Source: Macrothele yani (taxonomy: Eukaryota > Arthropoda > Arachnida > Araneae > Macrothelidae). From it: a DNA stretch of 64,000 nt. The position numbers and the translations under genes were made by a program. This document shows positions 1 through 10,725 of the stretch, piece by piece. Position 1 is the stretch's first letter. Every line of letters begins with the position of its first letter. The stretch covers positions 46,571,336 through 46,635,335 of the forward strand of contig CM077006.1 of assembly GCA_039090855.1 (NCBI GenBank), in the 5' to 3' direction. The notes beneath the pieces were generated by a model. The model was not told the DNA's origin. It did no database searches and saw only the letters and a program-made list of their open reading frames with translations.

Positions 1-1608
1 ACAACTAAAGAAGATGTGACTTCCAAAGTGGAATATATAGAGCTATGCAAGACAGTACGAAAAAGTGTCACTGAAGACGTAAGGAAATTCAACTGTGAAC
101 TAGTGAGGAAAGCAATTGAAAACAACCAAAGCCTGAAGATAGCAGAATGGACATCTCAGTAAGGGAAGAAAACAGATTATGGCACTGAGAAAAGAAGATG
201 ATTCTGTAACAAGAAATAGAGGCGAAATTTTGACAAGAGTGAAAGATTTCTACTCCAAATTATATGAAAGGGATGATACATGTACTCCAGACATCATGAA
301 ATGTACCAGTACCAGAGTTCTTCCAGTCCTCCCAGCAGACGTTGCACATGCAATCAAGAACATGAAGCGGGGAAAAGCTCTAGGAGAAGAGGGAATTACT
401 GTAGATATCATACAAGAAGCAAGTGCAGAAATCGAAACAGTACTCGCCCAAGTTTTCACTAGATGTCTTAATCAAGGGAAGATTCCTGAGGATTGGAGAA
501 ACGCTACAATGATCCTGCTACATCAAAAAGGTGACATTGAGGATCTCAGGAACTACAGACCTATCAGCCTCCTATCAGTGGTTTATAAAATCTTCACTAA
601 AGTTCTTTCACACCGTTTGAAGGTAACACTGGACATGGCTCAACCGAGAGAACAAGCTGGATTCAGGAGTGGCTACAGCACAATAGACCATATACACGTA
701 TTGAGAGAACTAATTGAAAGAGCGAAGGAATATGAACTTCCATTGTGCATGGCTTTTATCGATTATGAAAAAGCCTTTGCTTCGGTGAAACCATCAGCAG
801 TTACAATGGCTCTGAAATCCTGCGGTATTGAAGATGCATACAATAATATTATTAATAACATCTATGAAAATGCAAGTGCAAAGATTCGGATGTTTGAAAA
901 TACAACACACATAAAAATTGGAAAGGGAGTGAGACAAGGTGACACCATATCTCCCAAGCTCTTCAATGCCACATTGGAAAATGTCTTTCAATCACTGAAC
1001 TGGGAAAACAAAGGGATAAAGTTTAATGGAGATTATCTAAACCACCTTCGTTTTGCTGATGACGTAGTCATTTTTGCAATTACCCCATCAGAGCTGCAGA
1101 TTATGATCCAGAAACTTGCTGACAAGAGTAAAGAAGTGAGTTGAAAATGAACTTTCAGAAGACAAAGTGATGTTCAATGCTTCTACAAGAAATGAAGATT
1201 TATCGATTGATTGGGAAAAGCTGGAGATAACAGACACGTACGTCTACCTTGGACAGCAGATATCAAGTGAGGGTCACATTGATGAAAAAATTAATCGGCG
1301 TACAAAACTTGCCTGGAGAGCTTTTGGAAGAAAGAGCATAATTTTCAAGAGCAATATGCCATTATGTCTTAAAAGAAAAGTGTTTGATCAATGCATCCTT
1401 CCAGTGCTTACGTATGGTGCAGAGAAGTGGACCTTAACTAAAAGAGACATACAAAGGCTGCAGACAACTCAAAGTAGCACGGAGAGGTGCATGCTTGGTG
1501 TAACCAGGAGAGATAACAAGAGGAACTCGTGGATCCGAAAAATGACAAGAGTGGAAGACATCATGATTAAAATTAAATCCCTGAAATGTCAATGGGCTGG
1601 ACATACTG

Positions 1609-1788
1609 TGTAACGTACCAGGAGATGCGACGTACCTGGCAGAAGGACGCACACGACATAAAGACAGATAGGAATCAGAATAAAACGTCCGCGTCGCTCA
1701 ATTGGTAGAATGACTTATTCCGGAATGAGGGGATCCGGGTTCGAATCCTGGCACGGATAAAAATGACGGAGAAATTTACTTCGTTATA
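1609..1788 (+). repeat. 5' LTR of TRIM copy 1
   Basis: Left 180-bp terminal repeat, TG start and TA end. It consists of about 78 bp upstream, a 72-bp tRNA-like block and a 30-bp tail. The RNA polymerase III A box here has a substitution (TCGCTCAATTGG instead of TAGCTCAATTGG) while the B box GGTTCGAATCC is intact. Confidence 0.88.
1687..1758 (+). promoter_or_regulatory. tRNA-like sequence with A/B boxes inside LTR
   Basis: A 72-nt stretch with tRNA layout. The best-preserved version, in copy 2 at 23496-23567, folds with acceptor GTCCGCG/CGCGGAT, D-stem GCTT/GAGC and T-arm CCGGG-TTCGAAC-CCCGG. The anticodon stem pairs only if slipped by one base (CTTAT/ATGAG). In normal register the anticodon position reads CCG, so a tRNA-Arg origin is possible but not secure. 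Equivalent blocks lie at 2018-2089, 23831-23902 and, on the minus strand, 28831-28902. The likely role is an internal Pol III promoter; a working tRNA is unlikely given the poor anticodon stem. Confidence 0.75.
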
Positions 1789-1789
1789 A

Positions 1790-1801
1790 TGGCGCCCGAA
1801 C
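1790..1801 (+). other. Primer-binding site, tRNA-Lys type
   Basis: TGGCGCCCGAAC begins one base after the LTR. It complements the 3' end (with CCA) of Lys3-type tRNAs over 12 nt and then diverges. Identical in copy 2 at 23599-23610. Position and sequence are those of a minus-strand primer site. Confidence 0.8.
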
Positions 1802-1827
1802 TATCCGGATGACCCGACCGTTCAAAT

Positions 1828-1864
1828 TCTCGCATTGGTGTGATGTTATTTCCACACCGCGAGA
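1828..1864 (+). other. Conserved internal hairpin of TRIM
   Basis: TCTCGC, a 3-nt ATT bulge, GGTGTG, a 10-nt loop, CACACC, GCGAGA: 12 perfect base pairs with one bulge. The same hairpin is unchanged in copy 2 (23637-23673), although those internal regions differ elsewhere. It sits just after the primer site, where retroelements often carry packaging or dimerisation signals; that role is inferred. Confidence 0.65.
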
Positions 1865-1939
1865 TAGGAAAAATAAGAGAATCCCTTCTCCAGCACTTCG
1901 AAAAAAAAAAAAAAAAAGAAGAAAATAAGGGGGAGATGA

Positions 1940-2119
1940 TGTAACGTACCACGAGATGTGACGTACCTGCCAGAAGGACGCACACGATATAAAGGCAGAT
2001 AGGAATCAGAATAAAACGTCCGCGTAGCTCAATTGGTAGAGTGACTTATTCCGGAATGAGGGGATTCGTGTTCGAATCCTGGCGCGAATAAAAATGACGG
2101 AAAAATTTACTTCGTTATA
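1940..2119 (+). repeat. 3' LTR of TRIM copy 1
   Basis: Right 180-bp terminal repeat, preceded directly by the polypurine tract. It holds an intact A box (TAGCTCAATTGG) but a changed B box (TGTTCGAATCC). It ends at 2119 and is followed by target duplication ACTG. Confidence 0.88.
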
Positions 2120-2349
2120 ACTGCCAGAAGGACAGACCATCGATGGACAGCTGAAATTTTAGATTGGATTCCACGGGACAGGAAAAGACCCAGAAGAAGA
2201 CCACATGGGAGATGGGTGGATGAAATTCGAAATTATGCGGAATTGACATGGAGGAGACTGGCACAAGACAGACCGTCGTGGAGGAAACTTGGGGAGACCT
2301 TCGTCCAGCAGTGGATTGATAATTGTTGATGATGATGATATGATGATGA

Positions 2350-5300
2350 TATATATATCATCATTGTCAACCATTATCAGTCCACTGCTGGACGAAGGTC
2401 TCCCCAAGTATCCTCCACAACGGTCTGTCTTGTGCCAGTCTCCTCCATGTCAATTCCGCATACTTTCGAATTTCATCCACCCATCTTCCATGTGGTCTTG
2501 TTCTGTGTCTTTTCCTGTCCCTTGGAATCCAATCTAAAATTTCAGCTGTCCATCGATGGTCTGTCCTTCTGGCAGTATGTCCAGCCCATTGCCATTTCAG
2601 GGATTTAACTCTGATCATGATGTCTTCCACTCTTGTCATTTTTCGGATCCACGTGTTCCTCTTCTTATATCTCCTGGTTACACCAAGCATGCACCTCTCC
2701 ATGCTGCTTTGAGTTGTCTGCAGCCTTTGTATGTCTATTATAGTTAAGGTCCACGTCTCTGCACCATACGTAAGCACTGGAAGGATGCATTGATCAAACA
2801 CTTTTCTTTTAAGACATAATGGCATATTGCTCTTGAAAATTGTGCTGTTTCTTCCAAAAGCTCTCCAGGCAAGTTTTATACGCCGATTAATTTCTTTATC
2901 AACGTGACCCTCACTTGATATCTGCTGTCCAAGACAAAAGGTACGTGCCTGTTATCTCCAGCTTTTCTCCATCAATCGATAAATCTTCATTTCTTGTAAA
3001 AGCATTGTACATCACTTTTGTCTTCTAAAAGTTCATTTTTAATCCCACTTCTTTACTCTTGTCAGCAAGTTCCTGTATCATACTCTGCAGCTCTGATGGG
3101 GTAGTTCCAAAAATGACCATGTCATCAGCAAAACGAAGGTGAGTTAGAAAATCTCCATTAATCTTTATCCCTTTGTTTTCCCAGTTCAGTGATTTAAAGA
3201 CATTTTCCAATGTGGCATTAAAGAGCTTCGGAGATAGGGTGTCACCTTGTCTCACTCCTTTTCCAATTTTTATGTGTGTTGTATTTTCAAACCTCTGAAT
3301 CTTTGCACTTGCATTTTCATAGATGTTATTAATAATATTAATGTACGCATCTTCAATACCGCAGGATTTCAGAGCCATTGTAACTGCTGATGGTTTCACC
3401 GAATCAAAGGCTTTTTCATAATCGATAAAAGCCATGCACAATGGAAATTCATATTCCCTCGCTCTTTCAATTAGTTCTCTCAGTACGTGGATATGATCTA
3501 TTGTGCTGTAGCCACTCCTGAATCCAGCTTGTTCTCTCCGTTGAGCCATGTCCAGTGTCACCTTCAAGCGGTGTGAAAGAACTTTAGTGAAGATTTTATA
3601 AACCACTGATAGGAGGCTGATAGGTCTGTAGTTCCTGAGATCCTCAATGTCACCTTTTTGATGTAGCAAGTTCATTGTAGCGTTGTTCCATTCCTCAGGA
3701 ATCTTCCCTTCATTAAGGCATCGAGTGAAAATTTGGGCGAGTACTGTTTCGATTTCTCCACTTGCTTCTTGTATGATGTCTACAGTAATTCCATCTTATC
3801 CTAGAGCTTTTCCCCGCTTCATGTTCTTGATTGCATGTGCAACTTCTGCTGGGAGGACTGGGAGAACTCTGGTACTGGTACCGTTCATGATGTCTGGAGT
3901 ACATGTATCATCCCTTTCATATAATTTGGAGTAGAAATCTTTCACTCTTGTCAAAATTTCGCCTCTATTTCTTGTTACAGAATCATCTTCTTTTCTCAGT
4001 GCCATAATCTGTTTTCTTCCCTTACTGAGATGTCCCTCTGCTATCTTCAGGCTTTGGTTGTTTTCAATTGCTTTCCTCACTAGTTCACAGTTGAATTTCC
4101 TTACGTCTTCACTGATACTTTTTCGTACTGTCTTGCATAGCTCTATATATTCCACTTTGGAAGTCACATCTTCTTTAGTTGTCCTCATCTCTCTTCTTTT
4201 TTGCATCAACATTTTGTTTTTTCCTGATAATTTGTTCACATGCAACTTGTTTTTAGACACAGCTAATTGTGTTGCTGTTTCCATAAGAGCTTTGGTTACT
4301 TTTCTGTTAATTTCGGAAATATCCACTTCTTCCGATGTTAGGCCTTCTAAAGCAGAGAATCTGTTCTTCAGTTCCAACTTGAAGGTATTATGGGGTTTTT
4401 CAAGTTATGTCAATACATTTTGTTTGCCTTATGAGCTTGGCACGTTCGAGTTTAGAGTTGAGGTACATCTTACATCTCACCAATCTATGGTCACTACCTG
4501 TGTTGAACTTGTTTAGCACACTGCAGTCTTCTATGACGAATTTTTTGTTACACATAATAAAATCAATTTCACTTGTCGTCCGTCCCATTTGGATGTCTCC
4601 ATGTCCATTTTCTGTGCGGTTTTTTCTTGAAAAATGAGTTCATGATGAAAAACCCTTCTGCCTCTGCAAACTCAACGAGAGTATTTCCACGCTGGTTTCT
4701 GTTGCCGTGACCGAATTTACCTACTGAAGTTTCATTCTGTTGCCGTTGCCCTATTTTTGCATTGAAATATCCCATAATTACCTTTAAGTGCTGCTTACCT
4801 TTATTATTTAGATGACGAATTTCCTCATAAAATTCTTCAATTTCTTCTTCAGGATGACTTGTGGTGGGTGCATAAGCTTGAATAATCTGAGCCTGGTATC
4901 TTCTCGAGAGTTGGATAACGAGTCGTGCTGCTCTGTCAGAGGAAATTTCAACTTCTGCAACTTTATCCTTCAGTTTCTTGTTTATTATAAATCGAACACC
5001 ACTAGTTCTGCCAGTATCAGTCCTACGATAGTAGAAGAGATGTCCACTTCTCAGTTCAATGAGATCTCCTTTTCTCCTTACCTCACTTAGCCCGACGATG
5101 TCCCACTTGATCCTTTGTAGTTCCTCTTCCAATTCAAGAAGCCTTGAATCAGAAGATAGGAAGCGTCGATTATACGTAGCCAAGGTCAGCATCAGATGGC
5201 AGCCTAGTCCGATCCTCCGGGGATTCGTAGCTCCCTCTGCCTTCATGTCTCACTGGCCGCTGCTTTGGCCAGGTACATTCCAGCTGCCGGAGACTGAGGG

Positions 5301-5525
5301 CCAAGATTTAAGTTGTGGAGTCATTTTGGAGGGGTTTGGCCATAACTCACCACGCTGGCCAAGCGGGTTGATGAGTGTGAGCTAGCATTTCTTCTAATCC
5401 CGATGGCATAGTTATACCGCTATTGGCGGTCGTCAGAGCCCCTTTAGTGGGAACAGGAGGTACCACGACAAGGTGGGGTTGACATCTGTCAAGGAGAGGC
5501 TGTGATGTTACGCATCACCTGACCT
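2350..5525 (-). mobile_element. RTE/BovB-type LINE copy B, near full length, broken
   Basis: Minus-strand copy spanning 5' leader (about 5525-5325), apurinic endonuclease domain (5246-4569, with LATYN, VGLSEVRRKG, and GYFNAKIG where copy E has GDFNAKIG), linker, RT (3675-3025, with FADD) and C-terminal domain (2825-2367). Frameshifts and stops separate these blocks, for example near 4569, 3796 and 3025. In the endonuclease, the GDFNA aspartate reads Y. It carries more 5' leader than copy E. The 3' tail faces copy A's tail across a short AT tract and the 5' end runs into (TA)n at 5533-5563. Inactive. Confidence 0.9.
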
Positions 5526-5530
5526 TACAT

Positions 5531-5532
<2 letters not shown>

Positions 5533-5563
<31 letters not shown>
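5533..5563. repeat. (TA)n microsatellite
   Basis: Uninterrupted alternating AT between the 5' end of RTE copy B and a Tc1-like element, which has used one TA of the tract as target duplication. Confidence 0.9.
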
Positions 5564-5566
<3 letters not shown>

Positions 5567-6783
5567 TACCTACCAACAAGTAATTGGACACCCCTGCAAT
5601 CGACGATATATGCGGTCCTGATACACGTCACGGCCGCCGCCGTTAAATATCGTGTGGGAAACAAAAACGCAACCAGTCGCATGCAAGATGCCACGCAGTT
5701 CGGAGCTCTCTGATTTCGAGAAAGGTGTAATCATCGGGTATCACAGGAATGGCCGATCCATACATGACATATCCAGCGAGTTGAAGTACCCAAAATCGAC
5801 AGTGGCCTATGTGATTGGCAAGTGGAAGATGAAAGGTAACTTTTGGAATGTGCCACGACCCGGCAGACCCACAAAACTGAGAGTTAAAAACCAACGGCTG
5901 TTGGCCTGAGAAATTCGGAAAAACCGCACCAAATTGATGGGCCACATCCGTGAGGAGTTTCAACAGGCATCCGAGAGTGTTCTTTCGATGAATACCATCG
6001 GTAAGGAAGCCCATCTGCTCGGTTATCATGGACGTGCTGCCGTCCACATGCATTTGATCACCAAGTCCAATAGCGCTGTTCGGCTAACGTGGTGCAAAGA
6101 ACGTTGACAGTGGACCTTTGAATAGTGGGAAACAGGTTCTCTGGAGCGACGAAGTTAAGGTTCACCCTATACCGTTCGGATGGCAGGGTCTGGGTTTGGC
6201 GTCTGCTTGGCGAACGCCTCCTGCCGGAATGTATTGTGCCAACTGTGAAGTTCTGCGGCGGTGAAATTGTGTTATGGGGTGTTTCTCCTGGTATGGCACT
6301 GGACCCTTGGTCGCAATTCCTGGTAGACTCAACGCCGAGACCTACAGCACCTTTTTGGATGACCATGCGCTTCCTACGTTGTGGCAGTTCAACGGGGTGG
6401 ACCCATGTTACTTTCAGGATAACAATGCCACCTGTCATGTTGCGAGGTCCACCATAGCTTGGTATGGTGACAATGGGGTTAATCGAATGGATTGGCCTGC
6501 CTAGAGCCCGGACCTTAACTCTATCGAGCACCTCTGGGACGAGTTGGAGCGTCGACTTAAGGGGTGCCCCCACCGTCCGAAATCGGTGAAGGAACTGACC
6601 TGTCTTTTCCAAGCCGAGTGGAAGAAAATACCGCTAGCCGTCGTATAACGCCTGGTTGAGAGTATGCGCCGGAGGGTCGCAGCTGTAATCGCCGCTCGTG
6701 GAGGCTCCACCAACTATTTAAGGTGAATACACTTCGTTTTCCTTTGCTATCACAGGTGTCCAATTACTTGTTGGTAGATAGTG
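5564..6783 (+). mobile_element. Tc1-like transposon, family 1, degenerate copy
   Basis: A 1220-bp element bounded by inverted termini (CACTACCTACCAACAAG left, CTTGTTGGTAGATAGTG right) and TA on both sides. The plus-strand transposase starts near MPRSSELSDFEKG (about 5690) with a helix-turn-helix region (ISSELKYPKSTV) and ends near AARGGSTNY (about 6720). Stops follow LLA (5907) and others occur later. In the second catalytic block the sequence reads FQDNNATCH; the related copy at 43801-44959 has DDN, so the second aspartate is asparagine here. The glutamate is kept (SIEHLWDE). A copy of the same family lies at 43801-44959. Confidence 0.9.
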
Positions 6784-6797
6784 TATGATATATACGT

Positions 6798-8175
6798 ATA
6801 TGTCACCAGATGTCTTAATAAAGGGAAGATTCCTGAGGATTGGAACAATGCTAGAATGATCTTGCTCCATAAAAAAGGTGACATTGAGGATCTCAGGAAC
6901 TACAGGCCCATTAGCCTCCTTTCAGTGGTTTATAAAATCTTCACTAAGGTTCTTTCACATCGCTTGAAGGTAACACTAGACATGGCCCAACCAAGAGAAC
7001 AAGCTGGATTCAGGAGTGGCTACAGCACTATAGATCATATCCATGTACTGAGAGAACTAATTGAAAGAACAAGAGAATATGAACTCCCATTATACATGGC
7101 TTTTATTGACTATGAAAAGGCCTTTGATTCCATGAAACTATCAGCAGTAACAATGGCTTTGAAATCTTGCGGTATTCAAGATGCATACATTAGCATTATT
7201 AATAACATCTATGAAAATGCAAGTGAAAAAGTTTGGATATTTGAGGATACAGCACAAATAAGAATTGGAAAGGGAGTGAGACAAGGTGACACCATATCTC
7301 CCAAGCTCTTTAACGCCACATTGCAAAATGTCTTTCAATCATTAAACTGGGAAAACAAAGGGATAAAGATTAATGGAGATTACTTAACCCACCTTCGTTT
7401 TGCTGATGACGTAGTCATCTGGGCAACTACCCCTTCAGAGCTGCAGAGTATGATCCAAGAACTTGCTGACAAGAGTAAAGAAATGGGATTAAAAATGAAC
7501 TTTCAGAAGACAAAAGTCATGTACAATGCTTTTACACGAAACGAAGATTTATTGATTGATGACGAAAAGCTTGAGACAACCGATTCCTATATTTATCTTG
7601 GGCAGCAGATATCGAGTGAGGGTCACATTGATGAAGAAATTAATCGGCGTATAAAACTTGGATGGAGAGCTTTGGGAAGAAGCAGTACAATTTTTAAGAG
7701 CAGTATGCCAGTATGTCTCAAAAGAAAAGTGTTTAATCAATGCATCCTGCCAGTGCTTACATATGGAGCCGAGACATGGACCTTAACTAAAAGTGACATA
7801 CAAAGACTGCAGACAACTGAAAGCAGCATGGAGAGATGCATGCTTGGTGTAACCAGGGGAAGATAAGAAGAGGAACTTGTAGATAAGGAAAATGACAGAG
7901 TGGACGACATCATGACCAGAGTGAAATCACTGAAATGGCAATGGGCTGGACATGTTGCCAGAAGAATGGACCACCGATGGACAACCGAAATTTTAGACTG
8001 GATTCCGAGGAACAGGAAAAGACCCAGAAGAATACCCCGTGGGGGATGGAAGGATAAAATTCGAAAGTATGCTGGAGTGACGTGGAGGAGACAGGCCCAA
8101 GACAGACAATTGTGAAAGAAATTTGGAGAGACCTTCATCCAGCAGTGGATTGATAATGGTTGATGATGATGATGA
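6798..8175 (+). mobile_element. RTE/BovB-type LINE copy C, 5' truncated
   Basis: Starts inside the linker before RT (CLNKGKIPEDW) and runs through RT, with DYEKAFDS and FADD, into the C-terminal region. One frame stays open over 6781-7866 until a frameshift after CMLGVTRG; a second piece spans 7900-8115. The 3' tail is TTGATAATGG, then TGA repeats, then TA repeats. It differs from the other copies at many scattered sites and so belongs to a slightly different subfamily or age class. 5' truncation is usual for target-primed reverse transcription. Confidence 0.9.
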
Positions 8176-8189
8176 TGCTATATATATAT

Positions 8190-9030
8190 ATATATATATA
8201 TATAACAAAAGTATTCGGACACCACAACGTTTAGGACAAATGGCTTTATTACATCAATTAGTAGTTAGTCGGTGCACTGTATAGGAGCGGCAACACGTCG
8301 AGACATATTATCAACCATTGTCTCGTAGGTATCGACAGCGATGGCTCGCCATTCGTCCTGCAAAGCTGCTGTCAGAGTGGAGAGCGAAGACGGTGTTGTG
8401 GTCTATTTCGTATCCGTCGCTCCAGTTCATCCCAGACGTATTCTATAAGATTAAGATCAGGACTCTGAGCTGGCCAGTCTAACAATTCCACTTCATTTTC
8501 AAGAAACCAGTCCTGCACGCGCCGTGCTGTGTATCAGAGAGCTCAGTCGTGTTAGAAGAGACAACGGTCATTTCCATAATACTGCTACATTGTTGGGGTA
8601 AAGTAACATTATCCAGAACGTCGAGGTACTCTTCAGAGTTCACGGTTTGTGTTATAATAACCAACGGGCCGAGTCCCATCTACGAAAAACAACTCCATAC
8701 CATGATGGTACCTCTGCCGAATTTAACAATTGGAAGAACACAGTCCGACGAAATCGCGTTCTCCGGCTGACGCCAAATTCAAATCCCTCCCATCAGATTG
8801 GAAAAGTAAAAGCAGTGACTCATCACTCCAACGAACAGCTTTCCAGTCGCCTATAGTCCACGAACAACTGGAGACACACCACTCCAAACGGCGCATCGTA
8901 TTCACGGCTGTGATGTGTGACTTGTGTGTTTGCTGCGATGGATACGGCAGAGGAAGAACGGGGTTTGTTAGCATTTTTTAACTATGGCTCTTGTGTCACG
9001 CTCCGTCAGTTTGTGCGACCTTCCTGAACG

Positions 9031-9062
<32 letters not shown>

Positions 9063-9356
9063 GGTTACACCGTCCTGCTGATATCTCTTCACAACATCAC
9101 TTACAGTTCAGTTTTAGTACGTTTAGTTTAGATGCAATGTTCCGCATGGAAACTTTACTCCTATGAGCAGCCCACGCTGGAACTGGAAAGTTCAAGTCCA
9201 CGCGGCATATCCTTTCAAAGTCACTGATAATACAACACAATATCTGAGCTTTATATGGTACTTACTTCCCCACTCACAGCGAACCTTCCTGTGCAACAGT
9301 TCTTTGCACGTATGCAAATATTTGATGGTGTCCGAACACTTTTGATAATATAGTGT
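8190..9356 (-). mobile_element. Tc1-like transposon, family 2, degenerate
   Basis: Termini related as inverted repeats (CAAAAGTATTCGGACACC left, GGTGTCCGAACACTTTTG right). The outermost left bases have merged into a (TA)n tract. Minus-strand coding remnants include WTIGDWKAVRWSDES (about 8850), the first catalytic aspartate block, and GLGPLVIITQTVNSEEYL (about 8660), both typical of Tc1 transposases. A 23-base T tract at 9031-9053 interrupts the N-terminal part. Not functional. Confidence 0.8.
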
Positions 9357-10040
9357 ATGGAAAATTTCCAAAACATCAACTTTTGCTATACATAGAAAAG
9401 TTCAGAACTGTCAAGTTTTGATACATGGACAGCTTCTAAAATATCAGGTTTTGGTAACTGCAGGAAACTTCCGAAATATCAACTTTTGCTATACATAGAA
9501 AAGTTCAGAACTGTCAAGTTTTGATACATGGACAGCTTCTAAAATATCAGGTTTTGGTAACTGCAGGAAACTTCCGAAATATCAACTTTTGCTATACATA
9601 GAAAAGTTCAGAACTGTCAAGTTTTGATACATGGACAGCTTCTAAAATATCAGGTTTTGGTAACTGCAGGAAACTTCCGAAATATCAACTTTTGCTATAC
9701 ATAGAAAAGTTCAGAACTGTCAAGTTTTGATACATGGACAGCTTCTAAAATATCAGGTTTTGGTAACTGCAGGAAACTTCCGAAATATCAACTTTTGCTA
9801 TACATAGAAAAGTTCAGAACTGTCAAGTTTTGATACATGGACAGCTTCTAAAATATCAGGTTTTGGTAACTGCAGGAAACTTCCGAAATATCAACTTTTG
9901 CTATACATAGAAAAGTTCAGAACTGTCAAGTTTTGATACATGGACAGCTTCTAAAATATCAGGTTTTGGTAACTGCAGGAAACTTTCGAAATATCAAGTT
10001 TTGATCTACCTGTAAAGTTTCTGAAATATCAAGTTTTGAT
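9357..10040. repeat. 103-bp satellite with internal three-part structure
   Basis: Six tandem copies of a 103-bp unit with starts at 9378, 9481, 9584, 9687, 9790 and 9893, nearly identical, then a diverged unit to about 10037. Each unit is itself three related sub-repeats of about 34, 33 and 36 bp, each with the pattern AARYTTC-N-GAAATATCAASTTTTG. It is thus a higher-order repeat. A leftover piece of the same sequence reappears at 11751-11795, on the far side of an RTE and a Tc1. Confidence 0.9.
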
Positions 10041-10044
10041 ATAT

Positions 10045-10725
10045 ATATATATATCATCATCATCATCATTGTCAACCATTATCAATCCACTGCTGGACGA
10101 AGGTCTCTCCAAGTTTCCTCCACAACGGTCTGTCTTGTGTCAGTCTCCTCCATGTCACTCCCGCATACTTTCGAATTTCATCCACCCATCTCCCATGTGG
10201 TCTTCTTCTGGGTCTTTTCCTGTCCCTTGGAATCCAATCTAAAATTTCGGCTGTCCATCGATGGTCTGTCCTTCTGGCAGTATGTCCAGCCCATTGCCAT
10301 TTCAGGGATTTAACTCTGATCATGATGTCTTCCACTCTTGTCATTTTTCGGATCCACGAGTTCCTCTTCTTTTCTCTCCTGGTTACACCAAGCATGCACC
10401 TCTCCGTGCTACTTTGAGTTGTCTGCAGCCTTTGTATGTCTCTTTTAGTTAAGGTCCACGTTTCTGCACCATACGTAAGCACTGGAAGGATGCATTGATC
10501 AAGCACTTTTCTTTTAAGACATAATGGCATACTGCTCTTGAAAATTATGCTGTTTCTTCCAAAAGCTCTCCAGGCAAGTTTTGTACACCGATTAATTTCT
10601 TCATCAATGTGACCCTCACTGGATATCTGCTGCCCAAGATAAACGTACGTGTCTGTTATCTCCAGCTTTTCTCCATCAATCGATAAATCTTCATTTCTTG
10701 TAAAAGCATTGAACATCACTTTTGG
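10045..10725 (-). mobile_element. RTE/BovB-type LINE copy D, 5' truncated
   Basis: Carries only the C-terminal domain and tail. A clean minus-strand frame (10719-10072, 215 codons) reads from NAFTRNEDLSIDGEKLEITD to the family's last residues QQWIDNG, with no stops, so this is a rather young copy. The 3' tail of CAT repeats (complement of ATG) joins AT repeats that follow the satellite. The 5' truncation point joins a Tc1 fragment directly at about 10725. Confidence 0.9.

Larger units (their letters stand above)
1609..2119 (+). mobile_element. Miniature LTR retrotransposon (TRIM) copy 1 with tRNA-like LTRs
   Basis: A 511-bp non-coding element: 180-bp LTR (1609-1788), 151-bp internal region (1789-1939), 180-bp LTR (1940-2119). 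Exact 4-bp target duplication ACTG at 1605-1608 and 2120-2123 interrupts RTE copy A at a known codon position. LTR ends are TGTAACG and CGTTATA, a near-perfect short inverted repeat. One base after the 5' LTR comes TGGCGCCCGAAC (1790-1801), the core of a tRNA-Lys-type primer-binding site. A purine tract ending GGGGGAGATGA lies immediately before the 3' LTR. No protein is encoded, so mobility would need enzymes from another LTR element. The two LTRs differ at about 12 positions by eye, so this copy is older than copy 2. Confidence 0.88.
1..2330 (+). mobile_element. RTE/BovB-type LINE copy A (5' end outside window, broken)
   Basis: Non-LTR retrotransposon copy that enters at the window edge, upstream of the reverse transcriptase (RT) domain. 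Pieces at 179-1144 and 1167-1613 show the RT fingers (NYRPISLLS), the DYEKAF motif, the FADD catalytic motif and the C-terminal half of the RTE family (YLGQQIS, WQWAGH). The rest, to about 2330, encodes the last C-terminal stretch ending near the family's usual QQWIDN. A stop follows KEVS near 1141 and other lesions are present. The copy is split at 1605-1608 by a miniature LTR element (1609-2119) with target duplication ACTG. The 3' end is a short TGA-rich tail running into AT repeats, typical of RTE. It abuts the tail of copy B head to head. Inactive. Confidence 0.9.

Noticed and set aside
1776..1985. Minus-strand frame of 69 codons, and similar ones at 23141-23938 starting MCVLLAGTSH
   Set aside because: They run antisense through the LTRs and poly-A run of the TRIM; recurrence comes from repetition of the DNA.
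1609..2119. Two tandem tRNA genes or two tRNA-derived SINEs in series
   Set aside because: The tRNA-like block lies inside a direct repeat with TG start, 4-bp target duplications, primer site and polypurine tract. This repeats in a second locus and as a solo LTR. The anticodon stem does not fold in normal register.
9357..10040. CRISPR array
   Set aside because: Units are continuous 103-bp tandem repeats without unique spacers, and the context is eukaryotic.
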